Shown here piece after piece: positions 24,452 to 32,480 of a DNA stretch of 37,290 nt (its first letter is position 1; each line of letters starts with the position of its first letter). Origin of the DNA: Burkholderiaceae bacterium (GTDB lineage: Bacteria > Pseudomonadota > Gammaproteobacteria > Burkholderiales > Burkholderiaceae_B); assembly GCA_007116135.1 (NCBI GenBank), contig SKIZ01000158.1:1-37290 (forward strand), in the 5' to 3' direction. Under the pieces are notes generated by a model. It was not told where the DNA came from and searched no databases. It worked only from the letters and a program-made list of their open reading frames with translations. The position numbers were made by a program, and so were the translations under genes.

Positions 24452-25339
24452 ATGATCTGGTCCAATGAATTTCCACAGATTGCAGACAACACGCTCAGAG
24501 CGTTAACGCGCTCAATCGATGCGGGCTATCTGGCGTTTTCTAGGGCGTACGGCGGCTACATCGAATCTTTCTTTGAGCCGCTGTTGCACTTTTTAATTTG
24601 GTTTGAACGTCTGCTCATTGGCTCACCTTGGTGGCTGGTGATCGGTATCACCGCCGCTGTTGGCTACCTTGCCTCACGCAGCATCAAATTATTCATTGGC
24701 ATTGCCCTGGCCTTGTTTGTCATCGGTCTATTTGGCATGTGGGACAACACCATGCGCACGATGGCGATGATCCTCGTGTGCACCCTTTTATCTATTCTGA
24801 TTGGCATCCCAATCGGGATATTCATGTCGCGCTCAGCGCGCGGCCAACGCATGATCTTGCCTGTGCTGGACGTGATGCAAACCATGCCAAGCTTTGTCTA
24901 CCTCATTCCTGTGGTGATGTTGCTTGGCATTGGCCGGGTGCCAGGACTGATTGCTGTGGTGATTTATGCCATCCCGCCTGTCATCCGCCTGACCAACCTA
25001 GGCATCCGCTTGGTTGAGAAAGAGGCCCTTGAGGCCGCCGATGCCTTTGGCGCAAGCCGCCTGCAAAAGCTATTGCGCGTTCAGCTACCGCTGGCACTAC
25101 CGAACATCATGGCCGGCATTAATCAAACCATCATGATGGCCTTGGCCATGGTGGTGATCGCCTCCATGATCGGTGTACGCGGTCTTGGGCAGCCTGTTTT
25201 ACAGGCGGTCACTAACCAATACTTCGCAATGGGGCTCTTTAACGGCATCGCCGTGGTGGTCTTGGCGATTATTTTTGATCGCATCACCCAAAGCTTTGGT
25301 TTCCGCCTGCAAAGGCACCGTGAAGGGGCGCGCCAATGA
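24452..25339 (+). CDS. proW: Quaternary-amine type ABC transporter permease (ProW-like)
   Basis: A 295-residue inner-membrane permease with an extended N-terminal part, then about seven helices from residue 50 on. The cytoplasmic EAA loop EALEAADAFGASRLQKLLRV (about 190-209), where the ATPase docks, is followed by QLPLALPNIMAGINQ. The MYQEAL-like GVRGLGQPV loop after the next helix is also typical of the ProW/OpuAB group. It forms the channel for the ligand of the ProX-like receptor. ATG at 24452 lies 90 bp after the receptor gene, with the hairpin between them, and its stop overlaps the ATPase start by 4 nt. Confidence 0.92.
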   Translation: MIWSNEFPQIADNTLRALTRSIDAGYLAFSRAYGGYIESFFEPLLHFLIWFERLLIGSPWWLVIGITAAVGYLASRSIKLFIGIALALFVIGLFGMWDNTMRTMAMILVCTLLSILIGIPIGIFMSRSARGQRMILPVLDVMQTMPSFVYLIPVVMLLGIGRVPGLIAVVIYAIPPVIRLTNLGIRLVEKEALEAADAFGASRLQKLLRVQLPLALPNIMAGINQTIMMALAMVVIASMIGVRGLGQPVLQAVTNQYFAMGLFNGIAVVVLAIIFDRITQSFGFRLQRHREGARQ

Positions 25340-26388
25340 ACAACGACACCATCATTTCGATTAAGAATCTGTATAAGGTGTTTGGCAAAAACCCCAAAGG
25401 CGCCATGAAACTTGTCCATCAAGGCATGGGCAAAGATGAATTGCTCGAGCAAACGGGTCACGTCATTGGCTTAAATAATGTCAACCTCGACATGGAGCGC
25501 CATCGCATCCAGGTGGTGATGGGCTTATCGGGTTCGGGCAAGTCCACCTTGATTCGACATATCAATCGCTTAATCGCACCGACCGAGGGTCAAATCCTGG
25601 TTGACGGCGACGATGTCTTGCAGATGAATGTCGATGCACTGCGTAACTTTCGTCGCCACAAAGTGTCGATGGTGTTCCAAAAGTTCGCGCTGTTTCCCCA
25701 TCGCACCGTCATCGAGAACGTCGGCTACGGGCTCGAGAACCAGGGCTTGGACAAGCAAAAGATACGCGATGTGGCTGAACGCTGGATATCGCGCGTCGGG
25801 CTGTCTGGATTTGAGACCCATTACCCAGGCCAGCTCTCCGGTGGCATGCAGCAGCGCGTTGGCTTGGCACGCGCGTTGGCAACTGACGCCGATATTTTAT
25901 TGATGGATGAGGCCTTCTCGGCACTTGATCCACTCATTCGCACCGAGATGCAGAACATTTTGCTGGATCTGCAAAATGAACTCGAGAAGACCATTGTCTT
26001 CATCACGCACGACCTCGATGAGGCGTTGCACATCGGTGACACCATTGCGATTTTGCGCGATGGTGAGATCATCCAAAATGACGACCCGCAAAATATCCTG
26101 ATGAAGCCAGCTGACACTTACGTCGCTAACTTTATGAAGGACATCAATCGCGCACGCGTCTTGCGCGTGCGCGCGATCATGAAACCCATTGAGCCTGACG
26201 ACCAAGGTCCGGTGGTCAAGGGCAACACCACGATTGAGGCGGCGCTGCAGATCTTTGCTGAAACCGAGGGTGACCGGTTAATCATTACCGATCGCCGCGG
26301 CGAGCGAGTCGGTCGTCTGACCGTTGAGGACCTGATTCGCGGAATGCGGCGGCCAACAACGGCTGAAATCGAGTCGGCACAGACCTAA
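25336..26388 (+). CDS. proV: Quaternary-amine type ABC transporter ATPase (ProV-like)
   Basis: A 350-residue ATPase of the ProV/OpuAA group. It carries the group-specific N-terminal insertion (about 20-45, with KLVHQGMGKDELLEQTG), Walker A GLSGSGKST (63-71), Q-loop VFQKF, signature LSGGMQQ (167-173), Walker B ILLMDEAF (187-194) and the switch His in FITHD. The C-terminal tail (about 285-345) is a CBS-like segment with GNTTIEAALQIFAE and LTVEDLIRGM; ProV proteins often sense ionic strength through paired CBS modules, and only about one is seen here. It powers uptake by the ProX/ProW-like partners and starts within the permease stop (ATGA overlap). Confidence 0.93.
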   Translation: MNNDTIISIKNLYKVFGKNPKGAMKLVHQGMGKDELLEQTGHVIGLNNVNLDMERHRIQVVMGLSGSGKSTLIRHINRLIAPTEGQILVDGDDVLQMNVDALRNFRRHKVSMVFQKFALFPHRTVIENVGYGLENQGLDKQKIRDVAERWISRVGLSGFETHYPGQLSGGMQQRVGLARALATDADILLMDEAFSALDPLIRTEMQNILLDLQNELEKTIVFITHDLDEALHIGDTIAILRDGEIIQNDDPQNILMKPADTYVANFMKDINRARVLRVRAIMKPIEPDDQGPVVKGNTTIEAALQIFAETEGDRLIITDRRGERVGRLTVEDLIRGMRRPTTAEIESAQT

Positions 26389-26480
26389 TTGCATTGGCTG
26401 GCATGAATTAATAACCAAGAACTATTTCACAAACTGCGCCTAGCTGGTTAAGGTGATGACGTCACTTCAGGAGATGTTTG

Positions 26481-27764
26481 ATGAAACTCGAAACCATTGC
26501 CGTGCACGGCGGCTTTAGCCCCGACCCCACCACCAAAGCGGTGGCCGTACCGATCTATCAAACCGTCGCCTACGCCTTTGACAACGCCCAACATGGCGCT
26601 GACTTGTTTGACCTGAAGGTGCCCGGCAACATCTATACCCGGATCATGAATCCAACCAACGATGTGCTGGAAAAAAGAGTCGCTGAGCTAGAAGGCGGTA
26701 TCGCGGGCCTGGCTGTCGCCTCCGGCATGTCAGCCATCAGTTATGCGATTCAAACAATCACCGAGGCCGGTGACAACATCATTTCAGCCAGCACGCTCTA
26801 CGGCGGGACCTACAACCTATTTGCCCACACCATGCCGCAGCAAGGCATCGAGGTGCGCTTTGCCGATTCACGTGATCCAGCCAGTTTTGCAAGCCTAATC
26901 GACGACAAGACCAAAGCCATCTACTGCGAGTCTATTGGCAATCCACTGGGCAATGTGACCGATATCGCCGCCCTTGCCAAGGTGGCCCATGACCACGGCA
27001 TACCGCTGATTGTTGACAATACCGTGCCAAGCCCAGCTCTTTTGCGACCCATCGAGCATGGCGCTGACATCGTGGTCCATTCCCTGACCAAATACATGGG
27101 TGGACACGGCACGACTGTGGCCGGCGTCATTGTCGATAGTGGCAAGTTCCCCTGGGCGCAGCACAAAGAGCGGTTTAAGCGTTTGAATGAACCAGACGTG
27201 AGCTACCACGGGGTGGTCTACACCGAAGCGCTAGGACCGGCGGCTTTTATCGGTCGAGCCCGTGTGGTGCCCTTGCGAAACACGGGCGCGGCGCTGTCGC
27301 CCTTTAACGCCTTTTTAATTCTGCAGGGTATCGAGACGTTGGCCCTGCGCATGGAGCGTATCTGCGAGAACACGCTGCACATTGCCAAGTACCTTGAGCA
27401 ACACGATAAAGTTGCCAGCGTACAATACGCGGGCCTGCCCAACCATCCTGATCATGCGATCGTGCAGCGGCAAATGAATGGCAAAGCCTCAGGGATTTTG
27501 TCGTTTGAACTCAAAGCACCCCCAGGGCAAGCACGCGCAGCCGGTGCGCGCTTTCTCGATGCTCTAGAACTCTTTACCCGTCTAGTCAATATTGGTGATG
27601 CGAAATCGCTAGCAACGCACCCGGCATCGACCACGCACCGACAGCTTGATGGGCCAGAACTGGAAAAAGCAGGCGTCTCCGAGGGCATGGTGCGCTTAGC
27701 CGTTGGGATCGAGCACATCGATGACTTGATGGTCGATCTCCAACAGGCACTAGACCAGGTCTAG
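26481..27764 (+). CDS. metY: O-acetylhomoserine sulfhydrylase (MetY family)
   Basis: A 427-residue gamma-family PLP enzyme. The N-terminal ETIAVHGGF, the YTRIMNPTND segment (52-61), the GMSAI loop (82-86), a cofactor Asp in VDNT, and the Schiff-base lysine K204 in HSLTKYMGGHG are as expected for O-acetylhomoserine aminocarboxypropyltransferase. The length of about 430, longer than MetB/MetZ at about 390, favours MetY. It makes homocysteine from O-acetylhomoserine and sulfide, or methionine from methanethiol. ATG at 26481 has CAGGAGATG before it; the TTG one codon earlier in the track is not needed. It follows the ABC ATPase by 92 bp and ends 1 bp from a convergent dehydrogenase gene. Confidence 0.93.
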   Translation: MKLETIAVHGGFSPDPTTKAVAVPIYQTVAYAFDNAQHGADLFDLKVPGNIYTRIMNPTNDVLEKRVAELEGGIAGLAVASGMSAISYAIQTITEAGDNIISASTLYGGTYNLFAHTMPQQGIEVRFADSRDPASFASLIDDKTKAIYCESIGNPLGNVTDIAALAKVAHDHGIPLIVDNTVPSPALLRPIEHGADIVVHSLTKYMGGHGTTVAGVIVDSGKFPWAQHKERFKRLNEPDVSYHGVVYTEALGPAAFIGRARVVPLRNTGAALSPFNAFLILQGIETLALRMERICENTLHIAKYLEQHDKVASVQYAGLPNHPDHAIVQRQMNGKASGILSFELKAPPGQARAAGARFLDALELFTRLVNIGDAKSLATHPASTTHRQLDGPELEKAGVSEGMVRLAVGIEHIDDLMVDLQQALDQV

Positions 27765-27765
27765 C

Positions 27766-28836
27766 CTATAACTGCAGCGCCTTGAGCAGCGCGGCAGTGA
27801 CGCTTTGCGTTGTTGCCGCGCCGCCCAAGTCGCGCGTGTGGTTGGCCGGGTTGGCTGTGACTACCTCGATGGCAGCCATCAATCGTTGAGCCAAGGCGGG
27901 TTGCTCCAAGTGCTCAAGCAGCATCACAGCTGACCAGAATGTCCCAATCGGATTGGCCAACCCTTTACCCATGATGTCAAAGGCTGAGCCATGAATTGGC
28001 TCAAACATCGAGGGATAGCGCCGCTCGGGATCAATATTGCCGGTTGGCGCAATACCGAGGCTGCCTGCCAATGCAGCAGCCAAATCACTCAAAATGTCGG
28101 CATGCAAGTTTGACGCCACCATCGTATCGAGCGTCTCGGGCTTATTGACCATACGCGCGGTCATGGCGTCGACCAACTCTTTGTCCCAAGTCACATCGGG
28201 ATAATCCTTGGCAACCTCGCTTGCGATCTCATCCCACATCACCATCGCATGTCGTTGCGCATTTGACTTGGTTACCACCGTTAGTTGCTTGCGCGCACGC
28301 GAGCGCGCCAATTCAAAGGCATAGCGAATGATTCGGGTGACGCCGGCGCGAGTCATCACGCTTAAGTCAGTGGCGACCTCAATCGGATGGCCTTGATGCA
28401 CTCGCCCGCCAACACCGGCATATTCGCCTTCGGTGTTTTCTCGCACAATGACCCAATCGAGGTCACCCGGTTTGCAGCGCTTGAGCGGCGCATCGATGCC
28501 CGACAAAATTCGGGTTGGGCGCACATTGGCGTATTGATCCAGCCCCTGGCAAATCTTCAGGCGCAAGCCCCACAGGGTAATGTGATCTGCAATGGCAGGA
28601 TCACCGGCGGACCCAAACAAGATGGCGTCAAACGGCTTGAGCTGCTGCACGCCGTCCTCGGGCATCATGACCCCGTGGGTCCGGTAGTAGTCACCACCCC
28701 AGTCAAACACCGTGAATTCAAACTCGACATCTTGCACACTAGCTGCCAGGGCGCTTAAGACCCGTTGGCCTTGAGGAATCACTTCCTTGCCAATGCCGTC
28801 ACCCGGTATGGCTGCGATACGATATTTTTTTGTCAT
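27766..28836 (-). CDS. Tartrate / D-malate dehydrogenase (TtuC/DmlA-like)
   Basis: A 356-residue beta-decarboxylating dehydrogenase of the isocitrate/isopropylmalate family. AIPGDGIGKEV opens the chain (about 8-18), RENTEGEYAG (about 131-140) is the substrate-binding loop, K and D metal/catalytic residues occur in TKSNAQRHAM and ASNLHADILSDL, and the NAD motif is EPIHGSAFDIMGKGLANPIG. The WGGDYYRTHG stretch and overall length fit the tartrate dehydrogenase/D-malate dehydrogenase subgroup better than LeuB. These enzymes oxidise tartrate or D-malate with NAD+, the latter to pyruvate and CO2. It is monocistronic, transcribed toward metY with a 1-bp gap, and diverges from the GT9 gene over 92 bp. 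Confidence 0.9.
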   Translation of the reverse strand: MTKKYRIAAIPGDGIGKEVIPQGQRVLSALAASVQDVEFEFTVFDWGGDYYRTHGVMMPEDGVQQLKPFDAILFGSAGDPAIADHITLWGLRLKICQGLDQYANVRPTRILSGIDAPLKRCKPGDLDWVIVRENTEGEYAGVGGRVHQGHPIEVATDLSVMTRAGVTRIIRYAFELARSRARKQLTVVTKSNAQRHAMVMWDEIASEVAKDYPDVTWDKELVDAMTARMVNKPETLDTMVASNLHADILSDLAAALAGSLGIAPTGNIDPERRYPSMFEPIHGSAFDIMGKGLANPIGTFWSAVMLLEHLEQPALAQRLMAAIEVVTANPANHTRDLGGAATTQSVTAALLKALQL

Positions 28837-28928
28837 ACGAAAATAAAGTCAATTGGAATCAGAATAGCTTAGCAGGTTGCAGGCCCTGTATTAACATGAT
28901 GCTTCGCCTTTCTTAACCGATCACATCG

Positions 28929-30005
28929 ATGTTGCGCCCTTTTTTCAGACGAATCGACCAGTTGCGCCGCCAATACTCCCAAACGATCGGCCGCTGGTTC
29001 TACAAAACGATTGGTCATGATCCTTTTCTAAGCGATGCGTCGCTGCCGATCGATCAAATCAGACATATTCTGGTGCTGCGCAACAACAAGCGCATTGGCA
29101 ACATGTATTTTTTGCTGCCATTCATGCATGGACTCAGAGGGCTGTTTCCTCGTGCCAAAATTGAACTCATGCTCATAGATGCCTCTCAGACGCAAGTCTT
29201 TAACCACTTGCCGATCGATCAAATCCATGTCTCAAACTTCTCATTTCGCAAGGCTTGGGCGTGGCTTAAGATGCTGCGCCAACAGCGCCAAGTGGTGTAT
29301 GACTTAATCCTCATGCCACACGGCTCGGCGACAGATATGCTGCTTGGTGCACTGCTGCATGCCCGCAACAAAGTCACCGACCGTAACGAGGAAAACGCCT
29401 CTGTCTATCGGCACGCCATCGAGGTGCCCCAGGCAAGCCCGCATGCGGCACTCACGCCGCTTGCGCTGCTTGCGGCAATGAGCAACCAAAGTGACATACC
29501 CATTGAGCACCACATGGTGTTGACCGCCCAAGAGACGCAAGCTGCAAAAGCCACGGTGACTGCCTTACGTGGCCAGTCGCGCTATTGCATTGCGTACTTT
29601 CGAGGTGCGCGCGGCAAGAAAGTGATCCCTGACAGTCAGTGGCGCCAGATTCGCGAGGACTTCGATCAGTGCGCGCCTGGCGAGATTTGCTGGGTGGAGA
29701 TACTCAGTCCAGACGTCACCCGGGCGCTTTCGCCCGAGACACAAACCTGGCAAAGCAGCAATTTACGCGAGTTAGCCGCGTTTCTGGCGGCCTGCGACTT
29801 ATTTATCTGCGGCGATACCGGCCCGCTTCATCTGGCAGATGCCGCTGGCGCCCGGTGTGTCGGGCTGTTTAATGCCACCTCGCCGACTCAATATGGCTGC
29901 CTCGGGCGGGCCTGCACCAATATCACCGACTTCACGCAGATTGACCACCTGCAGCTGCTAAAAGACGCGATAGAGAGACGCCCAATGAGCGCAAGCGCCT
30001 CATGA
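28929..30005 (+). CDS. Glycosyltransferase family 9 (heptosyltransferase-like)
   Basis: A 358-residue GT-B glycosyltransferase of family 9. The N-terminal half has the acceptor-domain opening HILVLRNNKRIGNM (about 47-60), and the C-terminal donor domain has FICGDTGPLHLADAAG (about 290-305), the family hallmark, followed by VGLFNATSPTQYG. GT9 enzymes usually add ADP-heptose to the lipopolysaccharide core at the inner membrane. There are no other LPS genes nearby, so it may act on an outer-core or other acceptor. Its stop overlaps the MFS ATG by 4 nt. The ribosome-binding site at ATG 28929 is weak. Confidence 0.87.
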   Translation: MLRPFFRRIDQLRRQYSQTIGRWFYKTIGHDPFLSDASLPIDQIRHILVLRNNKRIGNMYFLLPFMHGLRGLFPRAKIELMLIDASQTQVFNHLPIDQIHVSNFSFRKAWAWLKMLRQQRQVVYDLILMPHGSATDMLLGALLHARNKVTDRNEENASVYRHAIEVPQASPHAALTPLALLAAMSNQSDIPIEHHMVLTAQETQAAKATVTALRGQSRYCIAYFRGARGKKVIPDSQWRQIREDFDQCAPGEICWVEILSPDVTRALSPETQTWQSSNLRELAAFLAACDLFICGDTGPLHLADAAGARCVGLFNATSPTQYGCLGRACTNITDFTQIDHLQLLKDAIERRPMSASAS

Positions 30006-31252
30006 AGGTTTTTTATGGCTGGAAAATGGCGTTTGCCGCCAGTGGGCTGCAAATCATTCAAGCCATGTTGTTGTTTCAGGCGTTTGGCGCCTACGTTGCC
30101 GTGCTCACCACCGAGATGGGTTGGAGCAAAACGTCATTGTCAGCGGCCTCAGCCATGCTCTCGCTCGAGGCGGCCCTGCTTGGCCCGATCGTCGGTTGGT
30201 TTCTGGATCGATTTGGCGCCAAAGGCGTCATAAAAATCGGCATATTGATGTTCGGCTTAGGCTTTATCGGCATGAGCCAAATCGAAACACTCACTGGCTT
30301 TTACCTATCCATTGCGGTGATTGCCGTGGGGGCGTCAATGGCTGGCTACTTCCCACTGAACGTCGCCGTCATTCAGTGGTTTGAGAAGAAGCGGGCGCGA
30401 GCGCTATCGATTGTGGGCCTAGGCTTTGCGCTCGGTGGCGTGTTTGTGCCCGTTGTGGCCGGTGCAATCGAGATGTTCGGCTGGCGTGCCACCGCGATGG
30501 GCTGCGGCATTGCTGCCATTGTCGTGGGATACCCGCTGGCAAATCTGTTTCGACGCCGTCCCGAGGATTACGGCGAGTTTGTCGATGGCATTGATCCAAA
30601 TAGCGCAGCCGCTGCCTCAAGCAAGTCGGCAAACTCAAGCCCTGAGCCTGATTTCACTGCACGAGAAGCGCTGCAGACGCGCGCGTTTTGGTTATTGGCT
30701 GTGGGCCACGCATTAGCCTTGGTGGTGGTGATGGCTGTCAACACCCACGCCATTAACCACATGCGCATCGCGCTAGGCTACAGCATCTCGCAGGCGTCGT
30801 TTTTCATCATGCTCATGACCATGTTCCAAGTCTTGGGCGTTTTGGCCGGTGGTTACCTAGGCGACAAATTCGACAAACGCATCATGGCAGCCGGTTGCAT
30901 GTTGCTGCATGCGCTGGCGATGTTCTTTTTGACCTATGCAACCTCGGCTGCTGAATTGGTCTTTTTTGCAATCACACACGGTTTGGCTTGGGGGCTACGT
31001 GGCCCCTTCATGCAAGCCATTCGAGCTGATTATTTTGGGCGACGTGCCATCGGCATGATTTTAGGCATATCAGCGATGGTGGCAGCCGTTGGGCAAATGC
31101 TCGGTCCACTATTGGCCGGGTTTCTCGGTGACCTCACAGGCAACTACGTCCTTGGATTCAATGTGTTGTCAGTCATTGCGCTTGCCGGCGCAGTTGTCTT
31201 TTGGCTGGCCAAGCCACCCCAGAGCAGGAGCGTGAGTGCACAAGTGGTTTAA
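30002..31252 (+). CDS. MFS transporter, oxalate/formate-antiporter or monocarboxylate type
   Basis: A 416-residue major facilitator with twelve predicted helices. The first half has motif A-like GWFLDRFGAKGVIK (about 61-74); the central cytoplasmic loop (about 195-222) is Ser/Ala-rich and ends with FTAREALQTRAFWLL, the usual lead into helix 7 in OFA and MCT-like carriers; the second half repeats motif A as GGYLGDKFDKRIM. Such carriers move monocarboxylates or dicarboxylates across the inner membrane. It overlaps the GT9 gene and lies 74 bp upstream of a two-subunit TPP-dependent decarboxylase, so an oxo acid or sulfonated/phosphonated acid taken up for decarboxylation is a reasonable guess. 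Confidence 0.88.
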   Translation: MKVFYGWKMAFAASGLQIIQAMLLFQAFGAYVAVLTTEMGWSKTSLSAASAMLSLEAALLGPIVGWFLDRFGAKGVIKIGILMFGLGFIGMSQIETLTGFYLSIAVIAVGASMAGYFPLNVAVIQWFEKKRARALSIVGLGFALGGVFVPVVAGAIEMFGWRATAMGCGIAAIVVGYPLANLFRRRPEDYGEFVDGIDPNSAAAASSKSANSSPEPDFTAREALQTRAFWLLAVGHALALVVVMAVNTHAINHMRIALGYSISQASFFIMLMTMFQVLGVLAGGYLGDKFDKRIMAAGCMLLHALAMFFLTYATSAAELVFFAITHGLAWGLRGPFMQAIRADYFGRRAIGMILGISAMVAAVGQMLGPLLAGFLGDLTGNYVLGFNVLSVIALAGAVVFWLAKPPQSRSVSAQVV

Positions 31253-31270
31253 ACAACTGGAACAAGCCGC

Positions 31271-31299
31271 TTGACTCCGGTATAACCTAGTACTCTACT
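31271..31299 (+). promoter_or_regulatory. Candidate sigma-70 promoter before the split TPP decarboxylase genes
   Basis: TTGACT (31271-31276), a 17-nt spacer and TCTACT (31294-31299) lie in the 74-bp gap between the MFS gene and the ComD-like gene, 27 bp before the ATG. The -35 matches five of six consensus bases and the -10 matches four. It would allow the decarboxylase pair to be expressed separately from the GT9-MFS pair. Confidence 0.45.
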
Positions 31300-31326
31300 T
31301 TTTCGCCAATAAACAGGCTGTTGATT

Positions 31327-31863
31327 ATGACTGCATCGGACACAAGCACTGCAAGCTGGAAGCAAGACATCTTCGAGGTTCTTAAGGAGGGCAACATCGA
31401 ACAGGTGACCTACGTACCTGATGCCGGACATGCCCACGTGATTGCCAAAGCCCACGCCGACCCCGGCATGAAGGCTGTCGTCTTGACCACCGAGGAAGAA
31501 GGCGTGGCGGTGAACACCGGCGCCTGGCTTGGTGGCCAGCGCGCCGCGCTTCTGATGCAAAGCAGTGGCGTTGGCAACTGCGTCAACATGTTTTCTCTGC
31601 TCCATAGCTGTCGCATCCCGTTTCTCACACTGATCACCATGCGCGGTGAATACGCCGAATTCAATGCCTGGCAGACCCCGATGAGCAAAGCCACTGAAAC
31701 CTGCCTGCAACTGATGGGCTTTCGGGTCTTGCGTGTCACTGAGCCCGGTGAAGTCCGAGAGGTCGTCTCAGCGGCGCTTGACGCTGCTTTTGAGGCAGGC
31801 GAGCAAGTCGCCGTCTTGATTTCGCAGCGCCTCATTGGCCGCAAAAAATGGATCAAAGATTAA
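31327..31863 (+). CDS. TPP-dependent decarboxylase alpha subunit (ComD-like)
   Basis: A 178-residue protein equal to the PYR (N-terminal) domain of thiamine-diphosphate enzymes, as in ComD of sulfopyruvate decarboxylase or the N-terminal half of phosphonopyruvate decarboxylase. The cofactor-activating glutamate is in TTEEEGVAVNTGAW (about 52-65), and LLMQSSGVGNCVN with PFLTLITMRGEY follows, typical of that subgroup. It needs the neighbouring beta subunit to bind TPP. ATG at 31327 is preferred to the TTG at 31321 of the track. Sulfopyruvate decarboxylation is the closest named reaction; phosphonopyruvate or another 3-substituted pyruvate is equally possible. Confidence 0.85.
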   Translation: MTASDTSTASWKQDIFEVLKEGNIEQVTYVPDAGHAHVIAKAHADPGMKAVVLTTEEEGVAVNTGAWLGGQRAALLMQSSGVGNCVNMFSLLHSCRIPFLTLITMRGEYAEFNAWQTPMSKATETCLQLMGFRVLRVTEPGEVREVVSAALDAAFEAGEQVAVLISQRLIGRKKWIKD

Positions 31864-31875
31864 GGAAGCTGCACT

Positions 31876-32457
31876 ATGACTGCCATCATCAACCGTCGTG
31901 ACTTTGTGACACAACTGACCAAAGCCTGCCCAGATGCGCTTATTGTGGCTGGCCTTGGATCGTCGACCTATGATCTATTTGCCGCCGGCGACCGTCCCAA
32001 TCATTTCTACCTGTGGGGTGCCATGGGTGGCGCACTTGGTATTGGTCTGGGACTGGCGTTGGCCCAACCATCGAAATCCGTGATCGTACTGACCGGCGAC
32101 GGTGAGCAATTGATGGGGTTGGGTTTGCTTGCCACCATCGGTGCACAACAACCCAAAAACCTGACCGTGGTGGTGCTTGATAACGGCCACTTTGGCGAAA
32201 CAGGTATGCAACGCAGTCACACCAGTCTAGGCACTGACTTGGTTGCGCTGGCCAAGGCCTGCTCGATTAGCGAAAGTCATCGCGTTATAGATTCGGATTC
32301 AATCGCTGCGATCAGCGCAGCAGTTAATACGCCTAGCCAGACGAGTTTTTTTCAAGTCTTGGTCAAAGCCGATGAGGTGCCGCGAGCACTGCCGCCGCGT
32401 GATGGCGTCTACATCAAAAACCGGTTTCGCGATCTGCTTGGTTTAGAGCCGCTGTAG
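31876..32457 (+). CDS. TPP-dependent decarboxylase beta subunit (ComE-like)
   Basis: A 193-residue protein equal to the TPP-binding C-terminal domain. GDGEQLMG starts at residue 74 and the closing Asn is N103, giving the GDG-N(26)-N magnesium-diphosphate motif; GLGSSTYDLF near the N-terminus and YLWGAMGGALGIGLGLA precede it, as in ComE and phosphonopyruvate decarboxylase. It starts 12 bp after the alpha subunit and ends convergent with the antiporter gene. Together the two genes make a split decarboxylase that turns a 3-substituted pyruvate into an acetaldehyde derivative. No coenzyme M genes (ComA-C) or phosphonate mutase are in the window, so the pathway is open. Confidence 0.87.
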   Translation: MTAIINRRDFVTQLTKACPDALIVAGLGSSTYDLFAAGDRPNHFYLWGAMGGALGIGLGLALAQPSKSVIVLTGDGEQLMGLGLLATIGAQQPKNLTVVVLDNGHFGETGMQRSHTSLGTDLVALAKACSISESHRVIDSDSIAAISAAVNTPSQTSFFQVLVKADEVPRALPPRDGVYIKNRFRDLLGLEPL

Positions 32458-32480
32458 ACAATCAAGGCCCGCCTGCCGGC

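Noticed and set aside
26457-26464. TGACGTCA palindrome before metY
   Set aside because: Only 8 bp and directly next to the ribosome-binding site; likely to occur by chance.
26389-26480. SAM riboswitch before metY
   Set aside because: The 92-bp gap lacks the paired elements I know for SAM-I or SAM-II riboswitches.
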